This document shows, one piece after another, positions 1-7,066 of a stretch of 22,534 nucleotides of DNA. The translations under genes and the position numbers were made by a program. Each line of letters opens with the position of its first letter. The stretch's first letter is position 1. This DNA is from a virus, in IMG/VR virus record IMGVR_UViG_3300025132_000337, positions 1-22,534 of that record. One strand, given 5' to 3'. The notes under the pieces are model-generated. The model had not been told where the DNA came from and searched no databases. It saw only the letters and a program-made list of their open reading frames with translations.

Positions 1-40
1 GTACTAGCAATAGTTCTAAGTCGTTTAAAGGCGAACAATA

Positions 41-484
41 ATGTATGAATATGGTTGCACAGTCACTAGGGTGGTTGATGGCGACACTATTGATGTTGTC
101 CTTGATCTTGGGTTTTCTATTCTTCACAAGTGTCGTGTACGCCTTTATGGGATTGATACACCTGAATCACGCACAAGAGACAAAGATGAAAAAGCTAGAG
201 GCAAACTAGCCTCAAAATACCTTAAAGATGCCATTAATAATGGAAAAAAGGTTGTTTTAAGATCAAAACTTAAAGATTCTAAAGGAAAATATGGTAGAGT
301 TTTGGGAGAGGTTATTGTAGATGACATCAATATCAATGTTTCTATGATAGAAAACTATCTAGCTGTTGCATATCATGGACAAAGTAAAGATGATATTGAG
401 GCAGAACACTTAGTAAATAGAGATAAATTGATAGATTTAGGAGTTTTTATCCCAAATGAACGAAAAGGATCAAAGAAAACATGA
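41..484 (+). CDS. Staphylococcal nuclease-like (thermonuclease/SNase) endonuclease
   Basis: The 147-residue product fits a single SNase domain (OB-fold, Ca2+-dependent phosphodiesterase acting on DNA or RNA). It has the metal-binding DGDT at residues 13-16, the VRLYGIDTPE core at 33-42 and KYGR at 83-86. R34, E42 and R86 align with the catalytic R35, E43 and R87 of staphylococcal nuclease, and D15 and D39 with its metal ligands D21 and D40, so the enzyme should be active. There is no signal peptide, so it would act in the infected cell. The start is ATG with an AAAGG-type ribosome site about 7 bases upstream. The end overlaps the next gene by 29 bases, so the two are probably co-transcribed. 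Host DNA breakdown or DNA processing is inferred from the family. The family call is firm; the role is not. Confidence 0.9.
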   Translation: MYEYGCTVTRVVDGDTIDVVLDLGFSILHKCRVRLYGIDTPESRTRDKDEKARGKLASKYLKDAINNGKKVVLRSKLKDSKGKYGRVLGEVIVDDININVSMIENYLAVAYHGQSKDDIEAEHLVNRDKLIDLGVFIPNERKGSKKT

Positions 485-1577
485 CAACATGCTCGTTTGG
501 GCAGGGCTTTTATTCCTTATAACATTGGTTACTGGTTTTTCAATTAATGTAAACGCACAATCAAACCAACAATCAGGCACAGCCTGTGTCAATGGCTCAC
601 AGTATTGTGAAAATAATTCTTTAGATACAGTCAACACAACGACTACGACAAATACGAACTCGAACACCAACACCAACAACAACACTTCGACTTCGACTAA
701 CACAAATAATAACTCTAATACCAATGTTTCGACTAATACCAATAATTCGACCAATGTGAACACTAATACAAATTCAAACACAAATTTGAATACGAATATT
801 AATACTTCTACAGCAAATTCGACCTCAAATAACACCAACAATAACAATAATGTAAATACTTCAACTTCTACCTCTACAGTAAATTCGACAGTAAATCAGA
901 ATGTTAATAATACAAATAACAGCACATCCAATAACACGAATACCAATACAAACATTAATAAATCTGAATCTGAGTCCAATGTGTCAACTAACAATGTTAA
1001 TCAAAATAATAACAATACTAAGTCTGACAACACCAACAGAAACATTAATGAATCCAACTCAACACAGACAATAAATCAAAACATTAAATCTGAAGCTCCT
1101 CCTGCATCTGCTATCGCACCATCTATCATGTCTTATTCACAGGATTTATGTACTACTGGTGTATCAGGTGCATTTCAAGGACAAGTATTTGGTTTTTCAG
1201 GTGGTAAAACTATTACAGATGAAAACTGTGAAAGACTAAAATTATCCAAGTATTTATACGATATGGGCATGAAAGTAGCATCAGTAGCTTTGCTATGCCA
1301 AGATAAAAGAGTATTTAAAGCTATGTCTATGGCAGGAACTCCTTGTCCATATGAAGGCAAGATAGGTAAAGAAGCATCAGCAGAATGGGAAAAAAACCAA
1401 TCTAAAAGACCTGATGTAGATGATGCTGAGAAAGAATACATAGCTAAATGTACACATGAAACCAACCCAAACAGAGCCAAAATTAATAAAGATGTTGTAG
1501 GCTTAGTTAAAAAAACTTACACAAGAAAGACAAAGACCACCAAACAATGCCGAAACGAATTTTATGCTACGCAATAG
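456..1577 (+). CDS. Exported Asn/Thr/Ser-rich protein with conserved cysteine C-terminal domain
   Basis: Function not recognised. A hydrophobic segment (residues 12-30) followed by NVNA-Q at 31-35 looks like a signal peptide cleaved near residue 34, or an uncleaved anchor. Residues 58-210 are almost entirely Asn, Thr and Ser in alternating patterns. Residues 222-340 are ordinary sequence with five cysteines, including TPCPYEG at 295-301 and a predicted helix around YDMGMKVASVALLCQ (268-282). The C-terminus is Lys-rich. ATG 456 has a TAGGAG site 12 bases upstream. ATG 489 (residue 12) would give a more usual signal peptide but has a poorer ribosome site. It overlaps the nuclease gene by 29 bases and the next gene by 31 bases. 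I recall similar C-terminal domains in marine phages but cannot verify this. An envelope or virion-surface role is possible. Confidence 0.85.
   Translation: MNEKDQRKHDNMLVWAGLLFLITLVTGFSINVNAQSNQQSGTACVNGSQYCENNSLDTVNTTTTTNTNSNTNTNNNTSTSTNTNNNSNTNVSTNTNNSTNVNTNTNSNTNLNTNINTSTANSTSNNTNNNNNVNTSTSTSTVNSTVNQNVNNTNNSTSNNTNTNTNINKSESESNVSTNNVNQNNNNTKSDNTNRNINESNSTQTINQNIKSEAPPASAIAPSIMSYSQDLCTTGVSGAFQGQVFGFSGGKTITDENCERLKLSKYLYDMGMKVASVALLCQDKRVFKAMSMAGTPCPYEGKIGKEASAEWEKNQSKRPDVDDAEKEYIAKCTHETNPNRAKINKDVVGLVKKTYTRKTKTTKQCRNEFYATQ
627..1085 (+). repeat. Low-complexity Asn/Thr/Ser coding tract
   Basis: About 150 codons encode mostly N, T and S (TNTN, NNNT and STST patterns). The codons are mixed: all four Thr codons occur, both Asn codons occur, and Ser includes at least seven TCG codons. 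The DNA is therefore not a simple short tandem repeat, which suggests selection on the protein composition rather than recent slippage. Confidence 0.85.
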
Positions 1578-3793
1578 CTAGTCTGCTATCCTTTAGTGTA
1601 TATGGACAATACACTTACGAAGCAGGACAGGATTTATACCACCTACAAACAAACGCTAATAACTTTGAGGGCGAGTTAGCATACGAGGTTTCTGATGATG
1701 GTATTAGCCCTGCAATTGACCTTTCTTTTAATTTTACTTTTTATGGTTCTACATTTACACAGGCAAGAATGTCCACGAATGGTTGCTTACACTTTGGTAA
1801 TAATGGTAGCTATTGCAATGACTATACTCCTGACCCTATTAATGGACAACACACCTATACAATCTATGGTTTTTGGACTGACCTAATTAGAGACAATAAT
1901 TCTCGTATGAAGTCTTGGGGTGATAACAGCAAGATGATATTCGGTTGGTATGATTTGCGAGAGTACAACAGAAGCAATACAGACAATAGCTTTGAGATCA
2001 TACTTTGGAACAACAACTCTTTTGACATACGCTATGGTGCATTGAACATTATTAACCATGATGTGCTAATAGGTGAGGTAGGCTCTAACAAAGAAAATTC
2101 GTATACCTATTATTATCATGATGAATGTTCTACTGGCACAACTAATTCAAGCACTTGCGTAAATACTAATTGGAACAATACAACTATCAATACAACACTA
2201 GAAAATGGTGGTTCTTTGTATGGTTCAGGCAGTGGCAATGGTGTTGACTGTAGTAATCCACTTAATGATTCTAGTTGTTCAGGCTACGCACAGGCTTATC
2301 TTACGCAACAATGCAACATAACACAGCTACACAGTGAGTCATGCCCTAACTACTGGGAAGCCTATGATGATGAACAGTGCAGACAAGACAGTCAATATGC
2401 ACCTTTTTGTGCAGGGTATACACAAGAAGAATCAGTAGCTTTTTTTGATGACAGTAATGTTGATTATGGTTTTGTAGATGAGCAAGAACAATTTGCCACA
2501 GGTATATTTGAAGACGATCATTACGATGATTATGGTTTTGAAGAACAATTTACAGTAGTTGAAATCTTTGAAGATGAGATGTTTCCATCTTATGAAGAAT
2601 TTGGTGACGATAACTTTGAAGAATATTTTGATGGCTCTGAACCTGAAGAATTAATTATATTTTTTGAGCCTGAACCATTGCCTTTTATTGATGATTTTAC
2701 GCCACACCATGATGAGCCCTTGCATCATCAAGATGATATATTGCTAGATGAGTTTATATTTCAAGAAACATTCCTAGTAGAAGATTACAGCGAGCCTGAA
2801 ACATTTATAGAATTTAATAGCATAGATGAATTAGACGAATGGTTTGAAGAAGAAACCAACGAAAACTTTGAAGAAAGACTAGCAGACTTAGATGAACCTG
2901 AAGAAGAATTTATAGAAGAGATATTTGAAGAAGAAGCAGTAGAAGAAATATTTGAAGAAATAGAAGAAATGCAAGAGACAATGGAAGAAGAACTTATTGC
3001 TGAAAGAGAAGAAGAGGCTAGAGAAGAAATATTTGAAGAAGTGATAGAAGAGTTTGAGGCAATTGAAACTGAATCACCCACAGGTAAAAATAAATTAATG
3101 ACTGTAGCTCTTAATGTAGTGCGAGCAGGAATACAAACAGCATCTAATAGTTATTCACAGGCTTCAGGTGGCTCCCAAACAAATAATGCAACCAATAACT
3201 CATCTAACACCAACCTAACCACAGGTGGCTCTACAGCATCTAGTGGTGGTATTAGCACTTCTAGTAGCCCTAGTGCATCAGATCAGTTTGCTAGTGCAAC
3301 ACAACAATCTAACCAAGTTTTATCCATGTCAAATGATATGGGTGGTTCTAGTAACGCAACTATGTCTATAACACCTTTACCTACCTTTGATAACTCTGCA
3401 TCTATGGTTGTAGCTGATGTGCAAGTGCAAAATGTACAAGGCGAGATTGACACAGCATCTTCAGGCGTTATGACAGCTTCAGAAGCAGATCAAATAGCAG
3501 AAAAAATTATTGCACAAAACATAGAAGCACAACAAGAAGAGATAGAAGAACAACAACAAGAAACAGGTAAGTATGGTGATGAATCAAAACTAATAGCACT
3601 TATAGGTTATGTGCCTGCGTTTAACAATTATTCACAAGTAAGCGTTCCTGATGCTACAGATTGGTATATTAGTGCAAATATTTATACATCTGCTACACTA
3701 GACGACAATACTGGTGCATTTTATGGGCTAGTAAACGAAAATTTAAAAGGTTTAAATGAAATGATAAGTGACGAACCTAATATTTGGAGATAA
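1547..3793 (+). CDS. Large exported protein: NIDO-like domain, Cys repeats, long acidic region
   Basis: 748 residues. A short signal peptide (1-20, ending SVYG) is followed by a beta-rich region at about 50-180. Features such as STNGCLHFG, YGFWTDLIRD, SFEIILWNNNSFDIRYG and IGEVG resemble the nidogen-like (NIDO) domain of secreted adhesive proteins. Residues 235-295 hold three tandem cysteine units. Residues 300-508 are extremely acidic and rich in Phe, Tyr and Ile, with repeated EEIFEE blocks. Residues 535-600 are Ser/Gly/Asn-rich. Residues 640-672 form an acidic Gln-rich helix, followed by a compact C-terminal segment (675-748) containing LIGYVPAFNNY and DWYISANIYT. The ATG overlaps the preceding exported-protein gene by 31 bases, with only a weak ribosome site, suggesting translational coupling. 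Function is unknown. It could be an envelope-modifying, exclusion or virion-surface protein. Confidence 0.85.
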   Translation: MPKRILCYAIASLLSFSVYGQYTYEAGQDLYHLQTNANNFEGELAYEVSDDGISPAIDLSFNFTFYGSTFTQARMSTNGCLHFGNNGSYCNDYTPDPINGQHTYTIYGFWTDLIRDNNSRMKSWGDNSKMIFGWYDLREYNRSNTDNSFEIILWNNNSFDIRYGALNIINHDVLIGEVGSNKENSYTYYYHDECSTGTTNSSTCVNTNWNNTTINTTLENGGSLYGSGSGNGVDCSNPLNDSSCSGYAQAYLTQQCNITQLHSESCPNYWEAYDDEQCRQDSQYAPFCAGYTQEESVAFFDDSNVDYGFVDEQEQFATGIFEDDHYDDYGFEEQFTVVEIFEDEMFPSYEEFGDDNFEEYFDGSEPEELIIFFEPEPLPFIDDFTPHHDEPLHHQDDILLDEFIFQETFLVEDYSEPETFIEFNSIDELDEWFEEETNENFEERLADLDEPEEEFIEEIFEEEAVEEIFEEIEEMQETMEEELIAEREEEAREEIFEEVIEEFEAIETESPTGKNKLMTVALNVVRAGIQTASNSYSQASGGSQTNNATNNSSNTNLTTGGSTASSGGISTSSSPSASDQFASATQQSNQVLSMSNDMGGSSNATMSITPLPTFDNSASMVVADVQVQNVQGEIDTASSGVMTASEADQIAEKIIAQNIEAQQEEIEEQQQETGKYGDESKLIALIGYVPAFNNYSQVSVPDATDWYISANIYTSATLDDNTGAFYGLVNENLKGLNEMISDEPNIWR
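2249..2431 (+). repeat. Three tandem cysteine-containing protein repeats
   Basis: Residues 235-295 of the 748-residue protein contain three units of about 20 residues. Each has the form C-x8/9-C-x-x-Y: CSNPLNDSSCSGY, CNITQLHSESCPNY and CRQDSQYAPFCAGY. The first two share the spacing up to the next cysteine and an A-Y pair (AQAY, WEAY). They could form disulfide-stapled units after export. Confidence 0.6.
2915..3040 (+). repeat. Repeated GAAGARATATTTGAAGAA coding motif
   Basis: Three copies of an 18-base motif encoding EEIFEE lie at 2915-2932, 2942-2959 and 3023-3040. The first differs from the others by one base. They sit inside the longer acidic segment of the exported protein, where looser versions (EEF, IFED) also recur. 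This suggests growth by local duplication. Confidence 0.75.
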
Positions 3794-3795
3794 TT

Positions 3796-4155
3796 ATGGA
3801 TTGGTTTCAAAGTAAAACAGGACAACTCATTGCTCTTGCAACAATAGTTACAACGCTTGCAGGCTTTGGCTATAGTGGAGCAACCTATGTTAATCGCATA
3901 GCCAACCTAGAAGCTAAGATCGGTGGATTAGGTGAAACAGAAAGCGAAATGAAAGTCATTGAAGAACGCTTTGCATCTATAGAAACATCAGTGCAATTTT
4001 TAGAAAAAGAAATAGATGGTATATCTGTTCCTGATGTAACTGAAATTAAAACAGACATTGCTACTATCAAAGCTGACTTACAAAGTTTAGACAGTAATTT
4101 AAGTAAAGTAGAAGATAAATTAGACAAAAAAGATAGCAACCCTCTGAATGGATAA
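3796..4155 (+). CDS. Membrane-anchored coiled-coil protein, holin candidate
   Basis: I place the start at ATG 3796, giving 119 residues, because GGAGA lies 5 bases upstream. A longer reading from TTG 3784 would overlap that ribosome site and the preceding gene. One hydrophobic segment (residues about 9-29, LIALATIVTTLAGFGYSGATY) is followed by a charged helical tail with heptad-like spacing (NRIANLEAKIGGL and later IKTDIATIKADLQSLDSNLSKVEDKL). The single membrane span and the position just before the spanin and lysozyme genes suggest a lysis role, possibly a holin or a lysis-associated membrane protein. One-span holins exist, but no specific holin family is recognised. The stop codon overlaps the next ATG by one base. 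Confidence 0.8.
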   Translation: MDWFQSKTGQLIALATIVTTLAGFGYSGATYVNRIANLEAKIGGLGETESEMKVIEERFASIETSVQFLEKEIDGISVPDVTEIKTDIATIKADLQSLDSNLSKVEDKLDKKDSNPLNG

Positions 4156-4349
4156 TGAAAAATCTATTCAGTCTTTTGTTGCTTAGTTCTTGTGCATCAG
4201 TACCTATGCCTGAAAAAGAATGGTCTGATTCCTACGATCCTGCAAAATGGCGTGCTCAATACGAAATTTGTAAAACAAAATTGTTTACAAAATATCCTAT
4301 TGAGGTAGACAGTGAAGAATGGAGCAAATGTATGGGAGAGTTTAAATGA
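4155..4349 (+). CDS. Small predicted lipoprotein in lysis cluster
   Basis: 64 residues. A short Lys start and a Leu-rich stretch end at LLSSC (residues 9-13), a plausible though non-ideal lipobox, so Cys13 could be lipidated after signal peptidase II cleavage. The mature part is short and charged (WSDSYDPAKWRAQYEIC) and keeps two more cysteines at C29 and C49. It overlaps the upstream gene by one base and the downstream i-spanin gene by four. It could be an outer-membrane partner in lysis (a short o-spanin) competing with the larger lipoprotein encoded at 4647, or an unrelated lipoprotein. Function is not established. Confidence 0.75.
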   Translation: MKNLFSLLLLSSCASVPMPEKEWSDSYDPAKWRAQYEICKTKLFTKYPIEVDSEEWSKCMGEFK

Positions 4350-4741
4350 GTAAAATATTTATAGGAATTATTTTTGTTTTAGGATTATTTACATTTTTTC
4401 TTTGGAATGAAAACTCAAAACTTGCAGAACTTAACCAAGCCTTTGAACTTAGAGACAAAGAACAAAAATTAGCACTAGAAACAGTACAGAACGATTTTGC
4501 ACTCCAAACATCTAGTTTGAAAGATTTGCAAAGCAAGAATAACGCTATAGAATTAGAAATGAGTCGTTATTTAGACATTTTTAAACGACACAATCTTACC
4601 AAGTTAGCAAATGCAAAGCCTAGTTTGATTGAAACGAGGGTAAATAATGGAACCAAGAAAGTATTTGATGGCATCGAAACAGACAGTAGGGGTATTGATA
4701 GCCTTGATGATGGTTTGCAGTTGCAGTCTGATTCCCAGTAG
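4346..4741 (+). CDS. i-spanin, Rz-like
   Basis: 131 residues with an N-terminal membrane span (about 3-19, IFIGIIFVLGLFTFFLW) and then a long charged coiled coil (about 24-75). The C-terminal RHNLTKLANAKPSLIE segment (81-96) is typical, as I recall it, of Rz-like proteins in marine phages. In Gram-negative hosts i-spanins sit in the inner membrane and pair with an outer-membrane lipoprotein to fuse the membranes in the last lysis step. The last 95 bases overlap the next gene in another reading frame, as in Rz/Rz1 pairs. The topology and neighbours support the call more than any catalytic motif could. Confidence 0.7.
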   Translation: MSKIFIGIIFVLGLFTFFLWNENSKLAELNQAFELRDKEQKLALETVQNDFALQTSSLKDLQSKNNAIELEMSRYLDIFKRHNLTKLANAKPSLIETRVNNGTKKVFDGIETDSRGIDSLDDGLQLQSDSQ

Positions 4742-5030
4742 ACAACAAGTAGACATAATTACTAAACCTATTGAACGAACCATCGTTCAACCTGTCATGC
4801 CTAGAGCAATTGATCTCAAAGAGCCATATTGGTATGTCGTTTCAGGCAAAAATTTAGATGAATTTCTTGCAAGGGTCGAAAAAGAAGAAGGTCAAGTCGT
4901 ATTTTTTGCTATGTCTGTGCCTGATTACGAATTAATGGCATACAACATGCAAGAACTTAAACGCTACATCAATGAATTGCAAGAAGTCATTGTTTATTAC
5001 AGAAAAGTCACCATTACTGATAAAAAATAG
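4647..5030 (+). CDS. Lipoprotein overlapping the i-spanin gene, o-spanin candidate
   Basis: 127 residues, starting inside the Rz-like gene in the +1 frame. A strong GAGGG ribosome site lies 6 bases before ATG 4647. Residues 12-26 form a hydrophobic signal ending in VCSC, so Cys26 (or Cys24) may be lipidated. The mature part begins with a Pro-containing stretch (TKPIERTIVQPVMPRAIDL) and continues into a conserved-looking helical domain (KEPYWYVVSGKNLDEF; YELMAYNMQELKRYINELQEVIVYY). It is longer than classical Rz1, which is mostly a short Pro-rich peptide. The overlap and lipobox fit an o-spanin, while the extra C-terminal domain is unusual. A second in-frame ATG lies at 4668. Confidence 0.65.
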   Translation: MEPRKYLMASKQTVGVLIALMMVCSCSLIPSRQQVDIITKPIERTIVQPVMPRAIDLKEPYWYVVSGKNLDEFLARVEKEEGQVVFFAMSVPDYELMAYNMQELKRYINELQEVIVYYRKVTITDKK

Positions 5031-5039
5031 GGGTAAAGT

Positions 5040-5483
5040 ATGGAAATTTCATCAGAAGGCATAGCCTTAATTAAAAAATTCGAGGGATGCGAGCTTAAAG
5101 CGTACAGATGTGCCGCTAATGTATTAACAATTGGCTATGGACACACTAAAGATGTCACTGAAGACATGGAAATCACCCAAGAAGAAGCTGAGAACATGTT
5201 AAGACATGAATTAATAGATTATTGTAACTATGTAGACATGTATGTGGAGGTTCCATTAGAACAACATCAATTTGATTCGCTAGTTTCTTGGACATATAAC
5301 CTAGGACCAACCAATTTAAAGTCTAGTACGCTACTCAAAGTGTTAAATGGCAAAGATTATGAAGGTGTACCTGCTCAAATTAAGCGTTGGAACAAGGCAA
5401 ATGGCGAAGTTAAAAAAGGTTTAATACGCAGAAGAGAAGCTGAAGCATTAATGTTTGAAAATAAAGAATGGTATGAGGTGTAA
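5040..5483 (+). CDS. GH24 phage lysozyme (endolysin)
   Basis: 147 residues covering the full length of the T4/P22-type lysozyme fold, which hydrolyses the MurNAc-GlcNAc bonds of peptidoglycan. The active-site block runs from KKFEG (E15) to TIGYGHT (30-36). The spacing E-8-x-5-T matches the family's catalytic triad, but the middle residue is Cys24 instead of Asp. The downstream QFDSLVSWTYNLG and the C-terminal RRREAEALMF are standard for the family. There is no signal peptide or SAR segment, so release to the periplasm should need a holin; the membrane protein encoded at 3796 is the nearest candidate. A GGGG-type site (5031-5034) precedes ATG 5040. It is the last gene of the lysis cluster before the non-coding leader. 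Confidence 0.92.
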   Translation: MEISSEGIALIKKFEGCELKAYRCAANVLTIGYGHTKDVTEDMEITQEEAENMLRHELIDYCNYVDMYVEVPLEQHQFDSLVSWTYNLGPTNLKSSTLLKVLNGKDYEGVPAQIKRWNKANGEVKKGLIRRREAEALMFENKEWYEV

Positions 5484-5499
5484 TTGGTTTATAATTTTC

Positions 5500-5568
5500 T
5501 TAGGCACAACTCCATTAGTGCTTAGGGCAGGATAGAACCAAAAATGTCACTATCTATCTATTCTGTCC
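5500..5568 (+). promoter_or_regulatory. Structured non-coding leader before terminase gene
   Basis: The 92-base gap 5484-5575 can form two hairpins. One pairs TTAGGCAC (5500-5507) with GTGCTTAG (5518-5525), including two G-T pairs. The other pairs GGATAGAA (5530-5537) with TTCTGTCC (5561-5568), with one G-T pair and a 23-base loop. Neither is followed by a T-run, so they are not intrinsic terminators. A TATAAT sits at 5490-5495 but lacks a good -35 box. Any role in terminase expression is inference. Confidence 0.4.
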
Positions 5569-5575
5569 GACTTTT

Positions 5576-7063
5576 ATGAACATAAACGATCTAAAAGACT
5601 TTGATATTCTTTCACCTCAAGATAAGGCTGAGGCTCTTACACTATTACAAAAATACGATGAATTAGGCAAACAAGATTCTTGTCAAAAAGATTTCATGAG
5701 TTTTGTCAAACACATGTGGGGTGAAACTTTTATTGAAGGTCGCCACCATAAGATAATTGCTGACAAGTTTAATCGTATTGCACAAGGTAAACTAAAAAGA
5801 TTAATTGTTTGTTTGCCACCAAGACATTCTAAATCAGAATTTGCTTCTACTTTTTTTCCTGCATGGATGATGGGTCTAAATGGTGCTTTAAAGATCATAC
5901 AGTGTACCCATACATCAGAATTAGCAGTCAGATTTGGTCGAAAAGTAAGAAATTTAATTGATTCAGAGGATTTTCAAACTGTTTTTCCTAATGTAAGCCT
6001 TCAATCAGACAATAAATCAGCAGGTCGGTGGACAAGTAACATGGAAGGTGAGTTCTTCGCAGCAGGTGTTGGAGGTGCTATTACTGGTCGTGGTGCTGAT
6101 TTGCTTATTATTGATGATCCACATAGTGAACAAGATGCACTATCACCAAAATCAATGGACTCTGCTTATGAATGGTATACATCAGGACCTAGACAGAGAT
6201 TACAGCCCGGTGGAACTATTGTGATTGTTATGACTCGATGGAGCACAAAAGACTTGGTTGGTAGAGTGCTTAAAAAACAAGGTGATGACAATGCTGACCA
6301 ATGGGAAATCGTAGAGTTTCCTGCAATCATGCCAAAAACAGACAAGCCTTTGTGGGGTGAGTTTTGGAAGAAAGAAGAGTTATTAGGAGTCAAAGCATCA
6401 TTACCTATAGCAAAATGGAACGCACAGTGGATGCAAAATCCTACTGCTGAAGAAGGCTCTATTGTTAAAAGAGAATGGTGGGAGAAATGGCATGGTGAAC
6501 AGGTACCATCCTATGATTATGTTATACAAAGTTACGATACAGCTTTTTCTAAAAAAGAAACTGCTGACTATTCTGCAATAACTACATGGGCTGTTTTTGA
6601 ACATGAAACTAATGAAACGCCTTGTTTAATTTTGTTAGATGCCAAAAGGATGCGTGTGGACTTTCCTGAACTAAAAAGACTAGCATGGGATGAATATAAA
6701 TACTGGGAACCTGATTGTGTTTTAATCGAAGCCAAAGCATCAGGCACACCTTTAACACAAGAACTAAGACGAATGGGAATACCTGTCACTGCCTACACAC
6801 CTAGTAGAGGTCAAGATAAAGTGGCTAGAATGAACAGTGTTGCACCTATTTTTGAATCAGGCATGGTTTGGGCACCTGATGAAAGTTTTGCAGACGAAGT
6901 TATTGAAGAAATGGCTAGTTTCCCTTATGGTGATAATGATGACTATTGCGATAGTGCAACTATGGCTTTAATGCGTTTCAGACAAGGTGGTTTTTTGTCA
7001 TTGCACGAAGATTACCAAGATGAAGTAAAATTATTAAGAAAAGACAGAACAGTGTATTATTAA
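5576..7063 (+). CDS. Terminase large subunit (TerL)
   Basis: 495 residues. This is the ATP-driven DNA-packaging motor and nuclease that docks on the portal. The N-terminal ATPase has a Walker A-like LPPRHSKSE (80-88), Walker B LLIIDD (176-181) and a coupling-type MTRW (219-222). The C-terminal RNase H-like nuclease has SYDTAFS (D321), VLIEAK (E385) and DDYCDS (D456, D459) as likely metal ligands. The overall layout fits the TIGR01630-type phage TerL C-terminal family. ATG 5576 has no clear Shine-Dalgarno site; it follows the two-hairpin leader. No small-subunit terminase is recognisable in the window. It heads the packaging and head block and lies directly upstream of a small protein and the portal. 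Confidence 0.95.
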   Translation: MNINDLKDFDILSPQDKAEALTLLQKYDELGKQDSCQKDFMSFVKHMWGETFIEGRHHKIIADKFNRIAQGKLKRLIVCLPPRHSKSEFASTFFPAWMMGLNGALKIIQCTHTSELAVRFGRKVRNLIDSEDFQTVFPNVSLQSDNKSAGRWTSNMEGEFFAAGVGGAITGRGADLLIIDDPHSEQDALSPKSMDSAYEWYTSGPRQRLQPGGTIVIVMTRWSTKDLVGRVLKKQGDDNADQWEIVEFPAIMPKTDKPLWGEFWKKEELLGVKASLPIAKWNAQWMQNPTAEEGSIVKREWWEKWHGEQVPSYDYVIQSYDTAFSKKETADYSAITTWAVFEHETNETPCLILLDAKRMRVDFPELKRLAWDEYKYWEPDCVLIEAKASGTPLTQELRRMGIPVTAYTPSRGQDKVARMNSVAPIFESGMVWAPDESFADEVIEEMASFPYGDNDDYCDSATMALMRFRQGGFLSLHEDYQDEVKLLRKDRTVYY

Positions 7064-7066
7064 ACA

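Noticed and set aside
470-847. Antisense open frame opposite the Asn/Thr-rich tract
   Set aside because: It is the complement of a low-complexity gene and translates to a Val/Leu-rich string with no start signal. It is a shadow.
2785-3081. Antisense Ser/Ile-rich open frame
   Set aside because: It arises because GAA codons read as TTC/TCT on the other strand. There is no ribosome site and no neighbour on that strand.
3784-3795. TTG start for the holin-candidate gene
   Set aside because: The TTG lies before the GGAGA ribosome site that fits ATG 3796, so the longer form would be an artefact.
5490-5495. TATAAT as a promoter for the terminase block
   Set aside because: The -10 box is perfect, but the matching -35 position reads AATGGT and no extended -10 is present. 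Not strong enough to call in AT-rich DNA.
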